NCBI GenBank assembly: GCA_011051075.1
Contig: DREN01000225.1
Coordinates: 1 to 8,459, forward strand
DNA length: 8,459 nucleotides
Direction of reading: 5' to 3'
Origin: Deltaproteobacteria bacterium
GTDB taxonomy: Bacteria; Desulfobacterota; DSM-4660; Desulfatiglandales; Desulfatiglandaceae
Part shown: in pieces, positions 1-5,263 of the stretch
How positions within the stretch are numbered: the first letter of the stretch is position 1
How the letters are laid out: each line of letters starts with the position of its first letter
Notes under the pieces: generated by a model
The model's input: the letters and a program-made list of their open reading frames with translations, nothing else
The model's database searches: none
Told to the model about the DNA's origin: nothing
Made by a program: the position numbers and the translations under genes

Positions 1-646
1 CCCTCCCTATGGAGATCAGGAGTTCAGCCTGGGTAATATCTAATTCCCCTGCCCCGGCCTCAACAAACTCCACAAACTCCTTTCCTCCGGGTGTCAGATT
101 GGGAGGAAGTTCCCCCCTGACCGTATCTCCTGGGGGCCTTTTTTCGGCCTCATCGGGGGGCGGAAAGGCCCCCGGTCGAACGGTAATGAGGTATCCGGCG
201 GACTGCCTGAACCTCACCTTGGAGAAGAGCTTTCCGCTGTAGATCTGCCTGGATACCACCGGACGACCCTCCTCCATACGGATATCCACGCAATCGGTGA
301 CAAGGGGATAACCTGTCCTCACGGCAAGGGCAGGCGCAAGGTCCAGGCCCCAGGAGGTATGGCCCATAAGGGTCATGAGGGGTGCGCGCTCCCTGATAAG
401 CCGGTCAATGACCTCCTTATACGTGTCAGCGTCAAAAATTTCAAGGCGCTCATCCTCAAACCGAATGACACGATCCGCCATTTTTGCAAGGTCCTCTGCA
501 AACCCTCCTCCTTTTCCTGCCAGGAGTACGGCGGTGAGCGTACTGGAGGTGATTTTGCAAAGCTCCCGGGCCTTGAAGAGCATCTCAAAGGTGATCTCCC
601 TTATCTCTCCCATCCTGTGTTCCGCAATAACAAATATCTCGCCCAT
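1..646 (-). CDS. etfA: Electron transfer flavoprotein alpha subunit, N-terminal part (cut by window edge)
   Basis: The 215 visible codons encode the N-terminal domain of EtfA, the subunit that with EtfB forms the soluble FAD carrier taking electrons from acyl-CoA dehydrogenases. The protein opens MGEIFVIAEHRMGEIREITFE, a typical EtfA beginning, and continues with the alternating strand/helix pattern of the ETF fold, including MGHTSWGLDLAPALAVRTGYP at about residues 93-113 and a segment around SRQIYSGKLFSKV near 132-144. The visible part ends at LLISIGR, the usual entry to the C-terminal FAD-binding domain, which lies outside the window. The ATG at 646-644 directly follows the etfB stop (TAGATG, no gap), so the two genes are probably translationally coupled. 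A G-rich Shine-Dalgarno stretch lies at about 656-663. Whether the FAD domain is intact cannot be seen. Confidence 0.93.
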   Translation of the reverse strand, partial: MGEIFVIAEHRMGEIREITFEMLFKARELCKITSSTLTAVLLAGKGGGFAEDLAKMADRVIRFEDERLEIFDADTYKEVIDRLIRERAPLMTLMGHTSWGLDLAPALAVRTGYPLVTDCVDIRMEEGRPVVSRQIYSGKLFSKVRFRQSAGYLITVRPGAFPPPDEAEKRPPGDTVRGELPPNLTPGGKEFVEFVEAGAGELDITQAELLISIGR

Positions 647-1426
647 CTAAATATTCACCCCCCTTTCCCTTATGATCTGGATAATCCTCCCTGCAACGGC
701 AGAGGGGTCTCCCTCTATCATCTCCGCCCCTTCGGTCTCCGGTGGGAGAGATACCTCTTCCACTACGGTTTGAGGGGTAAGATCTTCCTCTGAAAGGCCC
801 ATATCCTCCACATTGATCACGGAAAGCTCCTTTTTCCTGGCCTTTCTAATGCCCATGATGGAAACATATCTGGGCTCGTTGATACCGGTCTGGATGGTCA
901 GGAGTGCGGGGAGCCTTATCCTTGATACCTCGTCCACTCCCCCCTCAAGCTCCACCCTTATCAAGGCCTCATCCCCTCGAGGTTCCACGCCGGTCACCAC
1001 GGCCGCGTGGCAGAGGCCCAACTCTTCCGCCAGCATAATCCCCACCATGCCTGCGTTATGGTCGTCCGACTGAACTCCGGTCAGGATGAGGTCGTACTCT
1101 AAGTCTCTCAGGGTTTTCGCAAGGATCCTGGAAACGACAAACCCGTCTAACTCCCGATTTCCCGGCTCAACCCTTATGGCCCTGTCCGCTCCCATTGCCA
1201 GGGCCCTCCTCAGGACCTCCTCATCATCCTCGTGACCCACGCATACGGCCGTAACCGTTCCGCCAAACTCCTCCTGGAGCCTGACCGCCTCTTCAATGGC
1301 ATAGTTGTCCCAGTCATTGATCACGTATGCCAGGGCGTCCTTCCTTATATCGGTTCCCCGCTCATCAACCTCCAGGTCCACCTCCTGGGTCAGAGGGACC
1401 CGCTTTATGCAAACAATGATATTCAT
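647..1426 (-). CDS. etfB: Electron transfer flavoprotein beta subunit
   Basis: This 259-residue protein is the usual EtfB length. It begins MNIIVCIKRVPLT, has INDWDNYAIEEAVRL at about 36-50 and VGHEDDEEVLRRALAMGADRA at about 63-83 (AMP/flavin-domain region), and carries the ETF-beta signature region LPALLTIQTGINEPRYVS at about 172-189. EtfB pairs with EtfA to carry electrons from dehydrogenases. The segment GVQSDDHNAGMVG (117-129) differs from the DGDTAQVG-type sequence I associate with bifurcating EtfB, which hints at a simple, non-bifurcating carrier; this is inference by eye. An ATG 33 bases further upstream is in frame, but 1426 is chosen because it has a full Shine-Dalgarno five bases away and matches the family N-terminus. 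The gene abuts etfA and follows the EMO-like gene after 258 bases. Confidence 0.95.
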   Translation of the reverse strand: MNIIVCIKRVPLTQEVDLEVDERGTDIRKDALAYVINDWDNYAIEEAVRLQEEFGGTVTAVCVGHEDDEEVLRRALAMGADRAIRVEPGNRELDGFVVSRILAKTLRDLEYDLILTGVQSDDHNAGMVGIMLAEELGLCHAAVVTGVEPRGDEALIRVELEGGVDEVSRIRLPALLTIQTGINEPRYVSIMGIRKARKKELSVINVEDMGLSEEDLTPQTVVEEVSLPPETEGAEMIEGDPSAVAGRIIQIIRERGVNI

Positions 1427-1431
1427 GTCGT

Positions 1432-1440
1432 ACCTCCTTA
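1432..1440 (-). promoter_or_regulatory. Perfect Shine-Dalgarno for etfB
   Basis: On the minus strand the sequence reads TAAGGAGGT, matching all nine bases of the classic anti-Shine-Dalgarno, then ACGAC and the ATG at 1426. This fixes the etfB start and suggests strong translation. Confidence 0.85.
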
Positions 1441-1474
1441 ATCCGGATAAACCCGCCATAGGGGGACAGGCCGG

Positions 1475-1509
1475 AAAAGTGTCTAAAGTGAGCTAAAGTG
1501 ACTAAAGTT
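1475..1509. repeat. Short direct repeats of (CT)AAAGTG, period 9-10
   Basis: AAAGTG or a one-base variant occurs four times, starting at about 1476, 1485, 1495 and 1504; three copies read CTAAAGTG, CTAAAGTG and CTAAAGTT. The array lies in the 258-base gap between the EMO-like gene and etfB. No open frame or promoter accounts for it. It is probably an intergenic repeat or a multi-site protein-binding element; the function is unknown. Confidence 0.6.
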
Positions 1510-1528
1510 GGCGTTCTTTGATTAGATA

Positions 1529-1549
1529 TTGGACGTTCGATGTTGGACG
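1529..1549. repeat. Tandem 14-base repeat, TTGGACG-type
   Basis: TTGGACG occurs at 1529-1535 and again at 1543-1549. Each copy is followed by a similar tail (TTCGATG and CTCGTTT), giving a two-copy imperfect tandem repeat. It lies just beyond the AAAGTG array in the same intergenic gap. No function can be assigned. Confidence 0.55.
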
Positions 1550-1666
1550 CTCGTTTTTTCCATCACTGGCTTTCCCGACCTCTTACCTACAACCGCCGCC
1601 CTCTTTCCTTTCCATCCAATCATCAATCCAAAGGCAGGCGTAATGCTCAAGGATACTGTTCCCCAA

Positions 1667-1682
1667 CCTTGTGCCTTGCGCC
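1667..1682. repeat. Two-copy 8-base tandem repeat at the end of the EMO-like gene
   Basis: The plus strand reads CCTTGTGCCTTGCGCC, two 8-base units differing at one position, two bases beyond the stop codon of the EMO-like gene. It is a third short-repeat type in this 258-base gap. I see no terminator hairpin with a T-tract here, so read-through from the EMO-like gene into etfB is likely. Confidence 0.45.
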
Positions 1683-1684
1683 TA

Positions 1685-3712
1685 CTACGTTGAAACCACG
1701 AGCCCCATCAGATCAACCACCCTCATCTCATCCTCCAGTCCCCCTGTCTTGATGGCATCTTCAAAGTGAATGAAGCAGAAGGGGCACGCTGTGATGATGT
1801 TGTTGGCCCCTGCCTCCCTGGCCATCTGTATCCTCACTTCTGCCATCCTCATCTCTTCCTGCTCGATCTCGTGCCACAGCATCACGTCTCCCCCGCCGCA
1901 GCAGAAACTCCTGTCCTGGGACCGCTCCATCTCTACCAGTTTCAAACCAGGTATGGACCGGAGGATCTTTCTCGGGGCACGGTATATTCCGTTATGACGC
2001 CCAAGATAACAGGGATCGTGGTAAGTGTACACATCTTCCCCGTCCAGCGGGCCTTGGGGCCGCAGGGAGTGGTTCTCCACGAGTTCAGCAAAAAACTCCG
2101 TATAGTGCATAACCGGAAGTGTTCCGGGATAATCGTTTTTCAGGGTGTTGAAGGCGTGGGGATCGCAGGTGACGATTCTCTGGAAAGATATCTGACTTAG
2201 GGTCTCCATATTCTCTTCAATCAGAAGCTGGAAGAGGCCCTCCTCACCCATGCGGCGAACCTGATGGCCCGAGTCCCTTTCAAGGGGGCCCAATATGGCG
2301 AAATCAACCCCTGCTGCGTGAAACCCTGCTACAATACTACGGGCCATGGACTGGGCCGCAGGATCGTAGGATCCGTAACCGTCCACAAAGAAGAGCACGT
2401 CTGTCCTATCTCCTTTCTTGAGGATCCTTACCGGTCCGGCCCCTGTCTCTTCGATCCAGTCAGCCCGTTTTGACGGGGGTTTGCCAAAGGGGTTTCCCGT
2501 CTTTTCCACATGCATGAGGACCTGGTTGAAGGTCTTGGGGTTCTGGGATGTCTCGATCAGATGGCGTCTCATGTCTACGATCTTGTCAATATATTCGATG
2601 AAGACAGGGCATTCCTCTTCACAGGCCCCGCAGGTGGTGCAGGACCAGATCTCGTCCCCTGATATGATCTCCCCCACCATGGACTCGGGCTCATCTTCCC
2701 CGGGCTCTCCCTGTTTAAGGCCCAGAAGGGGGACCGTTTCAAAACAGTGATCCCTCAGTTTGATGGTGAGGGTCTTGGGCGAAAGGGGCCTCCCGATGGC
2801 GTTGGCCGGGCAGTTGTCAGAACACCGGCCGCACTCGGTGCAGGTATAAAAGTCCAGGATATGCTTCCAGGTGAAATCTCCTATATTTTCAACTCCGATC
2901 CTGTCCAGATCATCCATATCTTTCACGTCCCAGCGGGCAGGCTTGATGGAGCCCCGGGAGAGCCTCCTGAAAAACAGGTTGGGCAGGGCCGTAATAATGT
3001 GGAAGTGCTTTCCCAGGGGAAGGAAGTTCAGGAAAAAGAAAAAGGCCACGATATGCAGCCAGTAACCGGCTGTGTGCGCCACCGTCAGGAAACCATGATC
3101 AGAACCCTGAAGGACCAGTGCCCCCAGCTCAGAGGCGGGAAGCCAAGGCATCTGCTCCGGACGGTCTATGAGAAAGGCGCTTCCCTCGTAGAGCATGTCG
3201 GTAAGCATAAGAAAGGAGATGAGCCCCAGGACGAGGTAGGCCTCAAACTGATGACTTCCCCTGTACCTTTCAGGACGGATCAGGGCCCGCCTCAGGATGG
3301 CCCAGACACACGCCCCAAGGACAATCAGCTCAAACAGGTCCCTGAGGGTGCTGTACAAAGGACCAAAACGGGTCTCCATGAGGGGGCGCAGGATAGGGAT
3401 ACCCAGCCCCTGTGTGACAAGATCGATGGAGCGGAGCCCCAGTATGAGAAACCCCCAGAATATCATGATGTGGATCACACCCGCCCACAGGTAACGGGGT
3501 TGCCGCTTCTGGAGGATACCGTAGGTAAAGAGCCCGCAGAGCCTTTTCCACCAAGAATCAAAACGGGGATCCGCAGCCCCTGAACGTATGGGGAGCCATC
3601 TTCGGTATATGAGGAATGAGAACAGGGAAAGCCCTGCCAGAAAGATGGCCCAGGCGAAAACAAGACCCGGGACCCCCATATAGGTCTGGTAAGCAGGATG
3701 TAACATAAGCAT
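1685..3712 (-). CDS. EMO-like membrane haem-b/iron-sulfur oxidoreductase (probable ETF:menaquinone oxidoreductase)
   Basis: This 675-residue integral membrane redox protein probably moves electrons from EtfAB to menaquinone. Residues 1-245 form a NarI-like domain with about five membrane segments (near 13-36, 75-96, 124-141, 157-174 and 213-240) and candidate haem-b histidines H81, H220 and H238. Two ferredoxin-type clusters follow: C291/C294/C297/C301 and C358/C361/C364/C368. The C-terminal half is HdrD-like with two CCG domains. The second keeps HDPC (C568), FCCGGGD (C604-C605) and ACPFC (C643, C646). The first (about 438-530) keeps its fold, with GSYDP, VRRMGEE and FNTLKNDYP, but lacks the ligand cysteines. 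The ATG at 3712 is preferred, with AAAGGGG seven bases upstream; an in-frame ATG at 3706 is possible. Position upstream of etfB-etfA supports the EMO role. Without that context it could only be called a HdrD/DsrK-like Fe-S oxidoreductase. Confidence 0.88.
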   Translation of the reverse strand: MLMLHPAYQTYMGVPGLVFAWAIFLAGLSLFSFLIYRRWLPIRSGAADPRFDSWWKRLCGLFTYGILQKRQPRYLWAGVIHIMIFWGFLILGLRSIDLVTQGLGIPILRPLMETRFGPLYSTLRDLFELIVLGACVWAILRRALIRPERYRGSHQFEAYLVLGLISFLMLTDMLYEGSAFLIDRPEQMPWLPASELGALVLQGSDHGFLTVAHTAGYWLHIVAFFFFLNFLPLGKHFHIITALPNLFFRRLSRGSIKPARWDVKDMDDLDRIGVENIGDFTWKHILDFYTCTECGRCSDNCPANAIGRPLSPKTLTIKLRDHCFETVPLLGLKQGEPGEDEPESMVGEIISGDEIWSCTTCGACEEECPVFIEYIDKIVDMRRHLIETSQNPKTFNQVLMHVEKTGNPFGKPPSKRADWIEETGAGPVRILKKGDRTDVLFFVDGYGSYDPAAQSMARSIVAGFHAAGVDFAILGPLERDSGHQVRRMGEEGLFQLLIEENMETLSQISFQRIVTCDPHAFNTLKNDYPGTLPVMHYTEFFAELVENHSLRPQGPLDGEDVYTYHDPCYLGRHNGIYRAPRKILRSIPGLKLVEMERSQDRSFCCGGGDVMLWHEIEQEEMRMAEVRIQMAREAGANNIITACPFCFIHFEDAIKTGGLEDEMRVVDLMGLVVST

Positions 3713-3718
3713 AGTCGG

Positions 3719-3740
3719 ACCCCTTTCGGGATTCAGGGGT
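3719..3740 (-). promoter_or_regulatory. Possible hairpin over the Shine-Dalgarno of the EMO-like gene
   Basis: On the minus strand ACCCCT pairs with AGGGGT across a ten-base loop, giving a six-base-pair stem. The 3' arm is part of the AAAGGGG Shine-Dalgarno of the EMO-like gene, so pairing would limit ribosome access. The stem is short and could arise by chance. Confidence 0.35.
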
Positions 3741-3869
3741 TCGGTAGGGCCAGAGTCACGCCCTTAACGGATAGCGGGACTCCTTGGCCCTTGATGTCCC
3801 CTTAAAATACTCCGCGTCCGTGGGAAATACCCGGATGCCCTGCCGAACGTACTCGGATGGGATTTAAGC

Positions 3870-3887
3870 CAAACAAACGTTTGATTG
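3870..3887. promoter_or_regulatory. Operator-like near-palindrome at the EMO promoter start site
   Basis: CAAACAAACGTTTGATTG is an 18-base inverted repeat matching at 16 of 18 positions around a perfect ten-base core, CAAACGTTTG. It lies two bases downstream of the -10 box of the leftward promoter and would cover the transcription start, the classic place for a repressor. It also fits CAAAC-N4-GTTTG, which resembles the site of PsrA, a TetR-family regulator of fatty-acid oxidation genes in Pseudomonas. No regulator gene is in the window, so the factor's identity is inference. A further half-site, CGTTTGAAA, lies at 3947-3955. Confidence 0.6.
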
Positions 3888-3888
3888 A

Positions 3889-3917
3889 AAAATACCATCT
3901 GTCCCAAGGCTTGTCAA
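3889..3917 (-). promoter_or_regulatory. Sigma70-type promoter for the EMO-like gene and etfBA
   Basis: On the minus strand a perfect -35 box, TTGACA (3917-3912), is followed by a 17-base spacer and a -10 box TATTTT (3894-3889, four of six consensus bases). Transcription would start near 3882, inside the palindrome, and run about 170 bases before the EMO start codon. Orientation and position fit the operon; the start site is predicted, not observed. Confidence 0.6.
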
Positions 3918-3967
3918 TCCTGATCTGGCAAAAACCCGCAACTGTCCGTTTGAAATCATTGCCATTG

Positions 3968-4013
3968 CCTGAGGGATTGGCACTGTTTCCGTGGAAACCC
4001 CCACGGACTCAGG
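3968..4013. promoter_or_regulatory. Nested inverted repeat between the two divergent promoters
   Basis: TCCGTGG (3988-3994) and CCACGGA (4001-4007) form a perfect seven-base inverted repeat with a six-base gap. An outer pair, CCTGAG (3968-3973) and CTCAGG (4008-4013), stacks directly on its 3' side, leaving a 14-base bulge on the 5' side. It lies upstream of both predicted start sites, so a double-stranded protein-binding site is more likely than an RNA structure. There is no T-tract, so it is not a standard terminator. Confidence 0.45.
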
Positions 4014-4053
4014 GTAAGGGCACATCTCGAAACTTCCCCGCCCATCAGGAGGC

Positions 4054-4083
4054 TTGACATGAACGGCCCCGCTAAGCTATGAA
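4054..4083 (+). promoter_or_regulatory. Sigma70-type promoter for xseB-ispA-dxs-tlyA
   Basis: A perfect -35 box TTGACA (4054-4059), an 18-base spacer and a -10 box TATGAA (4078-4083, four of six consensus bases) precede xseB. The predicted start near 4090 gives a leader of about 30 bases. No other equally good promoter is seen on this strand in the intergenic region. Confidence 0.6.
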
Positions 4084-4119
4084 GTACCTGTTCTCTGACA
4101 CATTATCAAGTATGGAGGG

Positions 4120-4365
4120 ATGGTGGCTGAAAAGAAGTTCGAAGAGGCAATGGAGAGGTTGGAAGAGATCGTCCGGAGCCTTGAGCAGGGGGACCTGCCC
4201 CTGGAGGAGTCTCTAAAGGCATTTGAGGAAGGGATGGGTCTGGCCAGTTTCTGCTCCAGGGAACTGGAGGCTGCGGAAAAAAAGGTGTCCCTCCTCGTGA
4301 AGGAAGGCGACGGCAGACACGGTGAAGTCCCCTTTGAACTGGATGGCGATGAAGATCTCACATGA
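4120..4365 (+). CDS. xseB: Exodeoxyribonuclease VII small subunit
   Basis: This 81-residue acidic helical protein matches XseB, which binds the XseA catalytic subunit to form exonuclease VII, a cytoplasmic nuclease that digests single-stranded DNA from either end. The diagnostic region is FEEAMERLEEIVRSLEQGDL (7-26), followed by PLEESLKAFEEGMGL and a second helix ending KKVSLLVKEG. The length is usual for the family. The start is uncertain: GGAGGG at 4114-4119 abuts the ATG at 4120, so the GTG at 4123, three bases from the Shine-Dalgarno, may also be used. An in-frame stop at 4096-4098 excludes a longer protein. XseA is not adjacent in this window. The gene is first in a rightward operon and overlaps ispA, an order common in bacteria. 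Confidence 0.93.
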   Translation: MVAEKKFEEAMERLEEIVRSLEQGDLPLEESLKAFEEGMGLASFCSRELEAAEKKVSLLVKEGDGRHGEVPFELDGDEDLT

Positions 4366-5263
4366 AACCTTCGGGGAGTTGAAGACCTATCTGGCCGAAA
4401 AAAAAGAAATGGTGGAGACGGCCCTTCACCGATATTTTCCTGAACCTGAAGGCCTGATCTCCGATCTAACAGAGGCCATGAGATACAGCCTGTTCGCGGG
4501 CGGAAAGAGACTGAGGCCCATTCTCTGCGTGGCTGGGGCCGAGGCAGTGGGGTGTCCGGGAGAAGATGTCCTCCCTGTGGCGTGCGCCATGGAGCTGATA
4601 CACACCTATTCGCTGATTCATGACGATCTTCCCCTCATGGACGATGACGACTTCAGGAGGGGGAAACCCACCAATCACAAGGTCTTCGGAGAAGCGATCG
4701 CGCTCCTGGCAGGGGACGGCCTTCTGACAGAGGCCTTCAGCCTTATGACTTCATCACATATATCGCCCCGGATACCCCATAAGGCCCTTTTAAGGGCCAT
4801 CCATCTCATCTCTCGGGCCGCGGGCCATGAAGGGATGGTAGGAGGTCAGACAGTGGATATCCAGTGGGAGGGAAGGGGGGCGAATCCTGAAGTGGTGCAC
4901 TTCATGCATACCCACAAGACAGGGGCCCTGATAACCGCGTCCGTGGCCTCCGGGGCCGTCATGGGAGGCGCCGGGGAATCCCAGATCCAGACCCTTGTCT
5001 CCTACGGTGAAAAAATAGGCCTAGCCTTTCAGATCTCAGACGATATCCTCGACATTGAAGGTGACAGCGAGACCATGGGCAAGCAGACCGGGGCCGATCA
5101 GGGAAAGGGAAAGACGACCTACCCGGCGGTTTTGGGTCTGGAGGAATCAAGGAAAATCCAGTCCGATCTGGTCCAGACGGCCATACAGGACCTCCAGGGG
5201 TTTGACAGGAGGGCCGAGCCTTTGCGCTGGATCGCCCGGTATATTATTGAGAGAAAGAAATGA
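4349..5263 (+). CDS. ispA: Farnesyl diphosphate synthase (polyprenyl synthetase family)
   Basis: This is a trans-prenyltransferase of about 304 residues that condenses isopentenyl diphosphate with allylic diphosphates, supplying chains for quinones and undecaprenyl phosphate. With the ATG at 4349, the substrate-binding GGKRLRP is at 51-57, the first aspartate-rich motif DDLPLMD at 92-98 followed by RRGKPTNHK, GDGLL at 122-126, GGQTVD at 165-170, and the second aspartate-rich motif DDILD at 231-235. Tyrosine and serine at -5 and -4 before the first motif (TYSLIHDD) and the two-residue insertion in it fit bacterial type II farnesyl diphosphate synthases. Geranylgeranyl product cannot be excluded from sequence alone. 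Start candidates are GTG 4322, ATG 4343 and ATG 4349, none with a strong Shine-Dalgarno. All overlap xseB, suggesting coupling. The stop overlaps the dxs start by four bases (ATGA). Confidence 0.93.
   Translation: MKISHETFGELKTYLAEKKEMVETALHRYFPEPEGLISDLTEAMRYSLFAGGKRLRPILCVAGAEAVGCPGEDVLPVACAMELIHTYSLIHDDLPLMDDDDFRRGKPTNHKVFGEAIALLAGDGLLTEAFSLMTSSHISPRIPHKALLRAIHLISRAAGHEGMVGGQTVDIQWEGRGANPEVVHFMHTHKTGALITASVASGAVMGGAGESQIQTLVSYGEKIGLAFQISDDILDIEGDSETMGKQTGADQGKGKTTYPAVLGLEESRKIQSDLVQTAIQDLQGFDRRAEPLRWIARYIIERKK

Larger units (their letters stand above)
3713..4119. other. Divergent intergenic control region between the EMO-like gene and xseB
   Basis: These 407 bases contain no convincing gene. 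They hold a leftward promoter with an operator-like palindrome, a nested inverted repeat, and a rightward promoter, each listed separately. The leftward transcript would carry an untranslated leader of about 170 bases; the rightward one only about 30. A plus-strand open frame at 3857-4057 runs through the promoter elements, resembles no known protein and has no Shine-Dalgarno, so it is not called. Confidence 0.7.

Noticed and set aside
1475..1509. AAAGTG array as a CRISPR
   Set aside because: The repeats are 6-8 bases with 2-4 bases between them, far too short for CRISPR repeats and spacers.
1427..1684. A separate promoter or terminator between the EMO-like gene and etfB
   Set aside because: No -35/-10 pair of reasonable quality and no hairpin with a T-tract was found on the minus strand, so co-transcription is the simpler reading.
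2747..3583. A 278-codon plus-strand open frame opposite the EMO-like gene
   Set aside because: It lies wholly antisense to a protein with clear iron-sulfur and membrane motifs, and its translation shows no family features. It is a composition-driven shadow.
3977..3994. TTGGCAC element as a possible sigma54 promoter
   Set aside because: The -24-like half is present, but the base pair expected at -12 (GC in TTGC) is missing at the right spacing.
3857..4057. A 66-codon plus-strand open frame in the divergent intergenic region
   Set aside because: No Shine-Dalgarno, no recognisable protein features, and it runs across the leftward promoter, palindrome and inverted repeat, which explain the region better.
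4059..4082. Seven-codon frame (MNGPAKL) with a good AGGAGG six bases upstream, as a possible leader peptide
   Set aside because: It overlaps the predicted -35 and -10 boxes of the xseB promoter, so its Shine-Dalgarno would not be on that transcript; it shows no attenuator-like codon bias.
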